A DNA stretch of 64,000 nucleotides, taken from the NCBI GenBank assembly GCA_015680685.1, contig MNCI01026219.1, positions 781,875 through 845,874 of the forward strand. The letters run 5' to 3'. Made by a program: the position numbers and the translations under genes. The stretch comes from Gnetum montanum. Taxonomy: Eukaryota > Streptophyta > Gnetopsida > Gnetales > Gnetaceae. This document shows positions 23,853-34,022 of the stretch, in pieces (the first letter of the stretch is position 1; each line of letters starts with the position of its first letter). The notes under the pieces were generated by a model. It was given only the letters and a program-made list of their open reading frames with translations, made no database searches and had not been told where the DNA came from.

Positions 23853-25323
23853 ACGCTTGGAGGAATCGACCCGAGAAGTGTTGACAAAGAAGTGCAAAAC
23901 ACCATAAGCAACTTGATAAAGACGTTGCCCACTGCCACTCGACGAGACGTCGTCGCATCATGTTCAGTAGTACATGGGATCGGGAAAGTGACATTTGTAG
24001 CTGGTAGGAGGATAGAGATCATTAGGATTGGTGATTGCCCAAGGAATTGTGCCGTGGACAGGGGATGCTTGGGTATGTGGCATGCTGATCCTTGCTAATA
24101 GCCAATATTTTAGCAGACTCAGAGTTCAGACATGCAATGTGCGTCCTTTGGCGGAATAGGACCCTCGGTTAGTTTTCAAGAGAACCTGTTGATGGGGCCA
24201 AAGCCACGGGAGGATGTGTTACATTCATTGGGAGAACAGGGCCCATGTTTAGTGTTCAGGGGAACCTGTTGGCGGGGAGCCAAAGCCATGCAACAGGATG
24301 CTCCTTGACCATTTTGGACATGAGTGCTTGGTTTTGAGACGATTGCCTTCCCACCTGGGGCTTATATGGGAAGTGCCCGGGGTCTCGGTTTTTTTTTTGA
24401 AGGAAAACTTTGCTCTGCCTTTGTACTCATGCGCAGGTGTTGTGCTGCGTGTTGCAGCTACTTCAAAGCGCTACAGTGTTTTAAATGTACCAGGTGTGTC
24501 AAGGGGATGCCAGGATAAAGTGTGTTAGCGAATGGATAGGGAATTTTGTTGATGAATGGGGATGTACTAGTGAATGGTTTGATTTAGTCCTGCTAGGTTT
24601 GCTGCGAGCATTGTCTTATCTTGCCACTTACGACGAAGTGCATATTTGTACGAAACTCCCGGGTGTCATCCAGCAAAACGTAACACCAAGGAGACAAGAA
24701 AACTGTGAGCAAATAGACGAGCTGAGACTTACAAGGCGGCCGATGGCATAGAGGTGCTGAAGGACGACAGTCACTGTATGTAGATGACAGCAGTATTGAT
24801 AAGAGCAATGGATGGTGAGCGATGTAGTGAAGCTGATGGATGATCATGGCGGCAGATTGATGTGCCGGATGTGAACTTGCCAGTTTATAATCTTGGCGGA
24901 CTATGAAGAGGCTAGCTAGTTTATAGTCTTAGCGGACTCTGATGGTTGTGACGGTGGTAGTTTACTATCATGCCGAACGGATGCTAGTTTATTGTCCTTG
25001 CGGATGTTGTGGTATTAGTTTTAAGTCATAATCTAAGACTATTCTGTGGTATCAGTTTATAGTCATGATCTAGGACTTTTTTGTGGTATCAGTTTATAGT
25101 CATGATCTAGGACTTACAAATACTTGAACTTGTACTCAAACATAGAACGGTTTTAGATACAGGTGATTGGTTGGATTGGCAAGCTCGTTCCCTTACATGT
25201 CGGCTAGCTTGAATGCACCATTATCGAATGCTTTGAGAATTTGTCCAGGTGTTCCCGAACAACCTTGAGCACGAGGTCACGTTCTTTGATTGGGTGCTTG
25301 TTTATGTCATGCTGATGTTGCCA
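23853..25323. other. Element D 3' region with unexplained plus-strand frames and an array
   Basis: Lies between integrase and the 3' LTR. Plus-strand frames at 23823-24098 and 24485-24751 are open but resemble nothing I recognise; the first partly matches a frame in C (10790-10880). Four or five units of about 37 bases at 24885-25110 (agtttatagtcatgatctag plus gac) carry gtc...gac arms like the arrays flanking the antisense gene. A second antisense gene is possible but not shown. Confidence 0.45.
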
Positions 25324-26236
25324 TCATTTTTGCTTTTGATACCATTCGATCTGGTCAAGCGTGCGTACGCATTCCTCTTCCGCCGAGTTGAGGTCAATGA
25401 TACATAGCTCATTGTTTTGTCTATCGTCGAGGAGTCTGGAGAGTGTGATCCTTAATGACGGTACCTGTAATTCCAGAGGTAAAATAGCTTCTGAACTGTA
25501 AACAAGACTATATGGCGTTTTACCTATTAACGTTCGGTGTGTAGTGCGGTATGCCCATAATGCGTACGTTAATTGCTCGTGCCATTTCCTTTTGCTCTGG
25601 GTTAGCATTTTCTTAAGTATTGTAATGATCGTCTTATTTGTTGCTTCGGCTTGCCCATTGCTCTGAGGATAGTATGGGGAGGAAAATAAGTGTTTGATCC
25701 CTAGACAGTCACAAAAAGTTTTTGTTTCGGCACTGCTAAATTGCAGCCCGTTGTCAGTGATGATTGTCATGGGAATGCCAAAACGGGTTACTATGTTTTC
25801 AAGGATGAAATTGCACACGTGTTTAGATGTGGTTTTTCGAAGGAGAACAACTTCTACCCATTTTGTGAAATATTCAGTGGTGGTTATGATGAAAATTTTC
25901 CCTGCAGAGGAGGAGTGTGTTATTGGGCCGATGAGGTCCAAACCCCATTTTTGGAAGGGCCACGTGATTTGCGCCGTGTGCAGCTTGTTCGGTGGGATAT
26001 GGATTAGGTTACTATGCTTTTGGCAAGTGTCACATGTTTTAACCTTGGAGAGACAGTCATATTCCATATGCTTTTGGCGCTATGTGTCCTCCGCATAGTC
26101 CCTCATGTATATGTTCAACTATTGTTTGGGCATTAGTGCTACTAACGCATGTTAGCAATATGCCTTCGTAGGATCGACGACATAGTGCGTCCCCTACGAG
26201 TGTGTATTTCCTAGAATGTTTCCGCACCACATCTTT
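25324..26236 (-). pseudogene. Element D integrase
   Basis: The zinc-binding N terminus has the His part HEGLCGGH (near 26100, another frame) and the Cys part CDTCQKH. The core keeps the full DDE triad: Asp in WGLDLIGP, Asp in TDNGLQF, Glu in NGQAEATNK. The C terminus has WAYRTTHRTLIGKTPYSLVY. A frameshift near 26066 separates the His pair from the rest, so the copy is inactive. The frame stops at 25324 soon after the EWYQKQK segment, with no chromodomain, as is usual for the Tat lineage. Role: insertion of element DNA. Confidence 0.85.
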
Positions 26237-26830
26237 CTATGCATGCGTTAGATGTCGTGGTGTTTCGCTGCGTAGAAGGTACTCTTTTATGTCATCATAA
26301 CATTCCACCGCGTGTGTTGTACTAACAGATGCAATTGGCAATGTGTCGGGGGTATCAGTTATTGGTTCAGTACAGTTGATTACGGAGCTTGGTAGGGCAT
26401 GGAACATGTTGGGCGATATATTTAGCGCTAATGTGGCTAACGCGTCTGCGATGGTGTTATCGTTTTGAGAGACGTGTTGCACATCAATGTTTTCGAACCG
26501 CCTCATTAGGTGTTTTGCCAAGTCACAGTATGGTTGTAAGTGTTGGGATTTACACGTGTAAATATCTGTAACTTGGTTTACGACCAATTGTGAATCCCCT
26601 CTAACTACAAGCCGTGTGATATCCAAAGCTAGCGATGCTGCGAGACCTCTAAGGAGACCTTCATACTCCGCTATGTTGTTAGTATAGTGAAAGTTGAAAT
26701 GATAGGCAAAGGGTCAGATCTCCTCGGAGGGATAGGTGATGATGGCGGCTGCACTTCCTCCTCGAGAGGTGGATGCTCCATCAAAGTTTAGAATGACATC
26801 ATAATCTTGGGGCACTATGTCTATGGTATT
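26237..26830 (-). pseudogene. Element D second RNase H (aRH)
   Basis: A plant-type RNase H fold after the degenerate first one. The acidic residues are all visible: Asp in NFDGASTSRGGSAA (26800), Glu in the AEYEG segment (about 26670), Asp in VVRGDSQLVVNQV (26610), and Asp in IADALATLAL (26450). Stops and shifts near 26713 and 26630 break the frame. Dual RNase H is the diagnostic feature of Tat-lineage elements (known for the family). Confidence 0.85.
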
Positions 26831-27424
26831 GACGTTCTCATCTGGGAATTCTGGCTCTATGGTTGCTTGATCACGTGTTGGTGATGTGGCCATTTGATCT
26901 GCTATGGCTTGACCCTTGACGGATGATTGCACTATGTAGTATAGGTCAAACTCGGCTATCATGGCTTTCCACTGGGCTATTTGACTCGTTTCGTAGATGT
27001 TCCCTGTTATAGCTCTTAGTACATTATCCTTACAAATTATGTAGACTTGATTACGGAAGAGGTAATGTCGCCATTTTCTTAGAGAAAAGACCAAAGCTAA
27101 ACATGACTTCTCCACGTCGTTATACTTCTTTTTGTGGGAAACTAAGGCATGGCTCAATTAGTATACAGGGACTTCGATTCCATCATCTTATTTTTGGCAA
27201 AGCATAGATGCGATGGACGATTTCGAAGTGGCAAGGTAGATGTAAAACGGTTTGTTTTTTTGGGGCGGGTAAACCGTAGGCAATCGGGCAAGTGCTATTT
27301 TGATGTATTCGAACACTTCTTGACACTGCGGAGTCCATTCAAAATGGACATTTTTACATAACAAGTGGTTCATAGGTTTTAGTTTGTCCATCAATTTTTC
27401 TATGAAGCACCTGATGAATTGTAG
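26831..27424 (-). pseudogene. Element D first RNase H (degenerate)
   Basis: Motifs: MNHLLCKNVHFEWTPQCQE, PFYIYLATSKSSIASMLCQK, VEKSCLALVFSLRKWRHYL, ICKDNVLRAITGNIYET, KGQAIADQMA. The first acidic residue is replaced (YLATS), so this domain probably acts as a connection rather than a nuclease, the work being done by the next domain. Frameshifts lie near 27188 and 27160. Confidence 0.82.
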
Positions 27425-28495
27425 TCTACCCTGCAGACCTCAAAGTTTGGTAAGGTTGCTTGGTGGTTTCAGGTTTGTTATGGCTTTCACCTTATCGGGG
27501 TCTACCCGTATCCCTACCTCAGAGGCTATGAATCCAAGCATTTTTCCTGTTTTGACACCAAAGACACATTTTTTTGGGTTAAGTCTTAGTTCATACTTTA
27601 AACAACACTTTAAGACTAAGTCGAGGTCTCGTACATGTTGTTCGGATGTTTTTGACTTAACCACGATGTCATCCACATAATCGTTGAGCGACCGTAACAT
27701 ATAGTCACTAAAGATAAATGTCATGACTCTTTGATACGTGGCCCCTGCGTTCTAGAGACCAAAGGGCATCATGGTGTAACAAAAAGTTCCCGAAAAACCA
27801 TCCATAAAAGATAGCAAGGCATGTCCGGCAGTCGAGTCAACGAGTTGATGAATGCTGGGTAGGGGAAAGTCATCTTTTATGGTTGCTACATTTAAATCTT
27901 GGAAGTCGATGCATAAGCGAATGCTTCCATTTTTCTTCGGGACGATGACCATGTTTGACACCCACTCAGTGTAATCAACGGCTTGAATGAAATTGGCTTG
28001 GTAAATCTTGGTGATCTCATTGCAAACTGCCAATGCCACCTCGGGTCTAACTTTTCGTGCTTTTTGTTTTACTGGTCTCAGTTTCGGATTGAGAATAATA
28101 TTGTGTTGGAAAATTCTAGGATCTAGCCTGGGCATGTCCATATAGGACCAAGCAAATGCTTTCATGTTTTCCCTAAGTACATTTTGGATGTCTTGGGCCA
28201 AGGGCGGTTGTAGTAATGTGCTCAATTTTAATACTTTGATTTCCCCATCAGGCATGGTAATGGGGGTTTCAACTAACGGATCTTCGGTGATGTTTTCGGC
28301 TTCTATGTCAAGGAATTTTGTCATGCCTTGGTAATCGTCTATTGTTGACTGTGTTGAGGCTATGACCATGTTGTCCATTGATGGACTTACATTGATGAAA
28401 TTTATGTTAATGTCCTGCATGATGTTGCCATATGGTCCATCCATGGTTAACGGTGGGATTAAATGCTGGTAGTCCATTGAGCTTGTTCCTGCCAA
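27425..28495 (-). pseudogene. Element D reverse transcriptase
   Basis: The frame starts near the candidate splice acceptor (about 28507). An N-terminal extension (MAGTSSMDYQHLIPPL; DPLVETPITMPDGEIKVLKL) is followed by the fingers and palm: ILNPKLRPVKQKARKV, YTEWVSNMVIVPKKNGSIRL, CIDFQDLNVATIKDDFPLPS, LLSFMDGFS and, after a frame change, NDYVDDIVVKSK with the YVDD active site, then LRLNPKKCVFGVKTGKMLGF. About 21 residues between FMDGFS and GTFCYTMMPFGL, present in E and F, are missing in frame near 27795. It cannot be functional. Confidence 0.85.
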
Positions 28496-28506
28496 TAAAC
28501 CGAGAG

Positions 28507-28509
28507 CTG
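28507..28509 (-). promoter_or_regulatory. Candidate 3' splice site before reverse transcriptase (D)
   Basis: The minus strand reads ggtttattggcag then gaacaagctcaatgg. E has ggcttggtag then gagcaagcatgg (46681), and F has gtgatag then gttcaattg (about 50936). The shared position suggests an Ogre-type intron between protease and reverse transcriptase. The donor was not found. Confidence 0.5.
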
Positions 28510-28589
28510 CATAAGAAGGGGGATTTTTCTATGTCTTTTAGTGATTTTAAACTATGTGGACATGTATAATGGTGGATTATCATCACACC

Positions 28590-28690
28590 AAGACGCGTGG
28601 TAGTTTAAGGCCATACCAGGCCGTCATCGGATGGGGAAATGGCAGTTTAAGGCCGTACCGAGCCATAATGGTGATTTAAACCAGCGTAAA
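28590..28690 (+). repeat. Minisatellite upstream of the antisense gene (D)
   Basis: Three to four units such as gtttaaggccataccaggcc and gtttaaggccgtaccgagcc, with complementary arms, 190-280 bases before the TATA box of the antisense gene. F has a similar array at 51040-51260. Confidence 0.8.
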
Positions 28691-28873
28691 CGTGTAACAT
28701 GGGTCCATGGAGAAACCAGGATGCGATAATCTCTATTTTTAATTAATTTTTTAGTTAATTTTTATTTCTTTTGGGCAAATTTTTGCGAAAAATAAGCAAA
28801 AAGGTAAAAAAGGCAAAAACGGAGCAACGGCGGCGTAAGCGGCGGCAGCGTCAACGTCAGCATCATCGGGGCG

Positions 28874-28883
28874 CTATATAAAA
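28874..28883 (+). promoter_or_regulatory. TATA box of the antisense gene (D)
   Basis: ctatataaaa on the plus strand, followed by a GA-rich stretch; transcription would start near 28905, about 235 bases before the ATG at 29141. F has ctataaatag at the matching place. Confidence 0.65.
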
Positions 28884-29140
28884 GGAAGGGGGGTCCATTT
28901 GTTTCTTACTTTGAAAGCGACAGCATAAGCGACAGAGCGCAACCTGCTAAAGCGTAAGCATAAGCATAAACCTGCCTCTCAACGTAGATGCTGACGAGAG
29001 ACCCTAGCGTAGACATTGAAGATTAAACCCCAGCATAGACGCGGAGTGACCCTAGCGTAGACTTTGAAGAGTGGACCTGCAAGTGCCAGCTTAGACAGTC
29101 GCTCAGCGTAAACTTACATCAATAGCGTAGACAATCCGAG

Positions 29141-32100
29141 ATGGGCAAGGGGAAGGAAGTGGAGGGCCAGGGAAGGAAGGGTCCCAATTTGACCTTCGCG
29201 GAGGAGACGGAAGCCATGCTACACAGCCTGCCCAGGCCAAAGATCTCATCGTGGCCTATGACGTCCCATAGGTAGGCTCTGATCCCTGCCTCTATTGTTG
29301 TTTCTATGGTATCTTTTGTTTGTAGCATAGACAGTCTCGGCGTATACGCCAATCGTAGAAGGTTTTCATCATAAGGGTTTTCGGTGTATATGCCGAGCAA
29401 ACTATGAAGCGTAGACGGAATTATCAGTTTTACTAGCGTAAGCATTTTTCTGCATTATTATGTTGGTGTATGCCACGGCGTCATGAGCTCTTTATGCGTG
29501 AAAGCTTATCAGCGTGTTTGTCATCAGCGTAAGTTGTGTTTCTTGCAACGACGTATACGCTGAGGGTTTGTTCAGCGTATACGCTGTTCATGGGGAGCTT
29601 AGGGAATAGCGTAAAACAAATCGCTGTTAGCGTAGATGCTGAATTGGGTAGCGTACACGCTAAGTTAAATTGCGTTTTTTACACTAAGTGTTGGTCGGCG
29701 TATACGCTCTGTATACAGCGTATACGCTGAGTTTAAATTGCGTTTTTTATGCTAAGTGTTGGTCGTTTGGGTGGCGTATACGCTCTGTGTGCAACGTATA
29801 CATTGAGCATAAACAGTTAGTTGATTTTTGAATTTTGCCGATTTATGATACAAACTTTCGTTTTATTGTGACATCACGATTGGTTGCAGAGACAGTAAAC
29901 GCTTCCTCATTGTCATTGAACTCGTCGGGGTATTGACATGGGTTGGCCCCGTTGAGGATGGGGAGGTTCCCCCGAACCTAACTGTGGATGAAAATGGGGT
30001 TTGGTTCAGGGGAGGAGCGTGTGGATTTCTGTCCTTTCTATTGGATAATTTCGAGGTGGTGATCTGGTCAAACTTTGATGAGGTGACTGCACGGAGCGTG
30101 CTTGAAGAGATGCTGTGGAGGGTGTCATGGTTTTTATACAGGACATTGACGAGGGGTCTTTTGTTAATGAAGATGGTACTACACGCGGGCCCCGGGCCAC
30201 ACGCCCATTAATGCGTGTGTGGGCACTGTTGCCACGAGGGTTGGATTATCTCAACAATACGTTGTTCATAGTTACCTATGCACATACATTATTCCAAAAC
30301 CCTCTTGGCATGGTGTATTGAGTGGCTAGGTAGGCATGTTTCAGTTTACTATTTCCTTTCACTGTTCAGTGCTCATTTCTTGTTATGACCCATATTTGCT
30401 TACAGGCCGAAGACCCACCCAGATGGGACACTCATTGAAGATGAAGGATTAGCCCTTGCTCGCACTGCTCTGGAAGCATTTATGATGGGCCCCACCCTTC
30501 ATGGGACTGTGCTGAGGCAAACGAAGGGTTCGATGGTCCACTTTCACAAGCAGTTCTCCAGAGCGTTTGCGATGTGCAAGGCTCGTGGGTGGCTTCATGA
30601 ACACTGGACTGACAACGGGCCAGTTTTCTTTCATGATCTTGGCAGCACGTCTAGATCTACCACTAACGGTAAAGGATAAAATTTCCTAGATGTGTTAGTG
30701 GGTTTGTTCAATTGTTTTGATTATTTGCTGATACGACCACTTTACTTTACTTTTACAGTTGATGTACCTTCTGGTGAGGATCCGATGACCACTGGGCGAA
30801 CCGAGATAACTTTGTCGATGAAGTTCGGAGGGGTGGCAAAGGCCCAGAAGTGGTTACCAAATCATGCTCCTCCGTCCCTCACTCGTTGCCTAGATGATGC
30901 TGGGCTCATGGATCTTTTTATGACTCCAAGTCCTGATGTTTCCATTGGGGAGATGATTGAGATTGTAGACTCCTTTAATGAGTCTGTCTCATACTACAAC
31001 ACTCGGATTAAGGGTGCGAAGGTAGTTTTCCATTTGTCGCCTGAGTTCTTTTTGAATTTTGGCGTGCCAGTGGATGGCCTGAATGTAGTATTAGACAGAG
31101 CTCATAAAGAGCTCTAGACGATTCGGGAGTTGGAGGATTGGCTAGGCATGACTAAGGGTGCCAAGGGATTCCCGATGCAGGGGAAGACGAAGGTTGTGGA
31201 AGTAAACGAACTATATCCCTTGTTCAGAGCACGGGTATTCCCCAAAACACTTTCCCAGGTGAGGTGCCTTGGGGTTGAGGCTGTTTGTGTCATGTGAACT
31301 ATTTTGGAAATAGGCATGCGGTATAACTGGGCACGATTTTTATTGTCGGGCATGCACAAGGAGATAGTGCGATTGTGTTCAAATGTTGAGGAGCAATCCC
31401 ATTTCACCTTTGCATTCTTCGCCAGTTACCTTCACCGTTTTGCTGAGTTCCTAGTAGTTCGCGCAGATAACAAGTTTGTCCTACAGGATCAGGTTCAATT
31501 ATCCCGCCCGTGGATCAATCACCTGTATGACACAGCCAAATCCCAAGATGCACCTGAAGGCATCGATGAATCTGCTTCTATTACCACAGGGGGATCATCT
31601 GGCGGTTCAATCCACACGCGTGACAGTTTGGGGTTGGAGCCAGATGAGGTGCCTTACACTGCTAGAAGGGCCAAATGGGTTATCAAGGAAATCATCGGCC
31701 GAGCCAAGTCAAAGTTGAAAAGGCCCGACCGTCTTACGGAGGAGGTTGCTGATGTCAGCCAGCCATGTGTGAAGCGCATATGCTTCAAGATGCCTAGTAA
31801 GTGAGGCTCACCCACTTATTATTTTATTGTCTTCATTTCTTTATTAATTTTTACTCCAATTGCTTACGTATTGTTGCTATTTTTTTGACTTGAAAAAGTG
31901 AGGAAGCAGGTTTTGGAGACTATCACAGAGGAGGAGGAGACGAATACAAAGAAAAACAATGGGGAGAAAAGTCCAGAGAAAAGCCAAGGCAGAGGAACGG
32001 AACAGTTAACGGAGAAGACTACTGTGACTAAACCGTTAGACGATCAGGCTGCTATCAACTAGGTGTTCAGTAGCTTCCTTAAGGGTGATTTGGATTTGGG

Positions 32101-33473
32101 CAATCCCCTAGAGGGTGACAAGGATCATGGTACGTTGTTGCTTTTAGTTCGTTTTTATTTTCTGAATCAGTTGTTGCTCCTATGGTCTTTTATTTTCATG
32201 TTTTTATGCTTTTCAGATGAAGGTAGTGAGACCAGGACGGTATGGTTGGACGTACCCATGAAGACGGTTCCCCCTAAGAGGACCGCTGAGGTTAGTTCTT
32301 CCCGTACCCGTGAGCCACTTATTTGGTTAGAAATGCCAAGTAAGATGGATTTTGTGGCTGGCATCACGGATGAAGTCATTGAACGGATCCAAGAAGCCCA
32401 CCCTAACATAGGTTTACATTACTTAAAGATTTGGAGCTTCACATCTTGTTTGTATAGTTTTAACATTTGTATTTTTCGCGTGGGTAGGAGCTAAACTAAG
32501 ATGGGATCCCTCAGAAAGCATTAGCATGGAAAGCCTCACCACACTCTCCCCCGAAGTAGAGCAGGTGCCAAGGCCTATTTATGACGGAGTTGCAGAAAGC
32601 CTTGCGCACAATGCCAAGTCATTATGGACTTGTAGGCGTTCCATTGAATAGTTGTGGCTGCAAATATAGGCAAAGGAAAAGGAAGTCTCCGAATTATTAG
32701 AGGAACGTGACAATTTAAAGGCTCGGTATGAGTTCACCACTGCAAGACTAAGCAGAGATCGCTCCTGGCGGACGTCTGAGGTCACATACACCAGGTATTG
32801 GAACTTACTAAATCATCATGCGTTGCTGACTCGGAGGATGGCGGAGCACAAAGCCCAAATTGATCTCCTGAACCTCAAGTGTCAAGATTGAAAGGCTTTT
32901 GCTTCCAAGGTTCGCAAATGGGGTCAGGATGAGAAAAACCATAAACATCAGTACAAGAAGTCGTTAAAGGAGGTTTCTATTGAGAAGTGCCAGCTAGAGA
33001 TGTTTGTGGATGCTTTGGGTTTGCGCTTTGCGTTTGATACGTTTGCTCAAAACACAACTGTGGAAATGGAATCACCTACAAGGGTGATAACTACTGCTTA
33101 TGGGGAGGTGTCGGTGGGTGAATTCCCTCTAAAACATCCTACCTAGTCGACGGTCGACAAAGGCAAGGCTTTGGCAGATATTGACTTAGGCATGGACGGG
33201 ACAGATTGGGCTAGCATTTCAGAGGAAGAAATCCTTCGTTGGCTTGAATTCGGTCTAGGGGGATCCCCTATGGTAAGCGTTTTATTCTTATGAAGTTAGT
33301 TCATTGAATAATGTTTAAAATTTTAATATCCTCTTATTTTTATGTTTGTTGTTTATTTTTGGCATTTTCAGAATGAAGGTGGTGATGATGCCCAAGAGGC
33401 TGGCCCTAGTGGAGCAGGGGCCCCTGACGCTGGTGGCTCTAAAGGAGATGATCCTCCTATCCCGGATGCTTAG
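29141..33473 (+). pseudogene. Antisense gene, D copy: eight exons, FCP1-like pseudophosphatase domain and coiled coil
   Basis: Lies opposite to gag-pol between protease and reverse transcriptase. Exons: 29141-29271, 29890-30329, 30406-30668, 30759-31796, about 31899-32129, 32217-32411, 32487-33272, 33372-33473; all introns GT-AG. The frame reads across the junctions. Exon 2 resembles the FCP1/NIF type of HAD phosphatase: FLIVIELVGVLTW where the catalytic DxD loop should be, then VWFRGGACGFLSFLLDNF, EVVIWSN, and NTLFIVTYAHTLFQNPLG where NxLLxDDSPxxxxxNP is usual. The nucleophile is Glu and the DD pair is lost, so no activity is expected. Exon 4 carries LMDLFMTPSPDVSIGEMIEI, KVVFHLSPEFF, ELEDWLG and LSRPWINHLY, a domain I cannot name. 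Exon 7 is a probable coiled coil (ARRMAEHKAQIDLL-like). Defects: a frameshift near 30110 and stops at 30319, 31115, 31295, 32060, 32649, 32667, 32889 and 33144. Function unknown. Confidence 0.8.
29340..29785 (+). repeat. Palindromic gcgtatacgc sites in intron 1
   Basis: Five exact copies of gcgtatacgc (near 29340, 29575, 29698, 29718, 29773) lie in the 618-base first intron of the antisense gene; 29574-29585 and 29717-29728 extend to the perfect 12-base palindrome agcgtatacgct. The same word fills U3 of the D LTRs. Confidence 0.8.
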
Positions 33474-33588
33474 TGTTCTTAGTGTTTTTTGGGTTTTTTG
33501 ACTGATTCAAATTGATACAGGAATTGTAACTTGGAAATGTTGAGAAAAAAAGGACCAATTGGTTCTTAGAATTGTATAACGTTGGATG

Positions 33589-33594
33589 AATAAA
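33589..33594 (+). terminator. Polyadenylation signal of the antisense gene (D)
   Basis: aataaa, 116 bases after the stop codon at 33473, before the minisatellite. It supports the plus-strand gene as a separate transcription unit. Confidence 0.55.
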
Positions 33595-33721
33595 TATTTC
33601 TTGTTGATTTTCAATTTGGTTGCACACACAACACGATGTTAGGATGTTTTTGGATTTGCTTTTCTGTTTAAATGTAATGCACTAAAATAATGATAAATGG
33701 TACGTAAAAAGGAAGACCGGG

Positions 33722-34015
33722 TATGCGCTAGTTTAAGGCCATTTTGGGCCTGATTTGCACTAGTTTAAAGCCATTTCAGGCTACTATGCATAGTTTAAGG
33801 CCATTTCGGGCCCCATTGTAAACGAGCAATATTTTGGATAAAGCGGATAAGTTTCTTGGTGGACCAACCATTTCTGATTGTGGCTAGTTTTATGTCATTG
33901 GGGACATGATAGTTTAACGTCTTTTCGGACAAAGGGTGTTTAATAATGTTCTTGGCTCTATTATAGTTTAATGTCATTTTGGACTGTATGTAGTTTAACG
34001 TCGTTTCAGACGAAG
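33722..34015 (+). repeat. Minisatellite between protease and the antisense gene (D)
   Basis: About ten units in two types: tttaaggccatttcgggcc and tttaacgtcttttcggac. Both types keep complementary arms around a short spacer. The array separates the convergent 3' ends of gag-pro and the antisense gene. Confidence 0.88.
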
Positions 34016-34022
34016 GGTAGTT

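Noticed and set aside
25694-26098. Plus-strand frames opposite integrase and RNase H of D.
   Set aside because: They are shadows of the minus-strand domains, whose DDE and acidic motifs are unmistakable.
29890-30329. Active phosphatase function for the FCP1-like domain.
   Set aside because: The nucleophile Asp is Glu and the second acidic pair is gone in all copies.
29141-33473. The antisense gene as an ordinary host gene flanked by insertions.
   Set aside because: The same gene occupies the same slot in three elements of both orientations, and a remnant lies in a fourth. A host gene would not track with element boundaries.
33722-34015. Spaced direct repeats resembling a CRISPR array.
   Set aside because: The units are tandem and diverged, there are no uniform spacers or cas genes, and the context is a plant retrotransposon.
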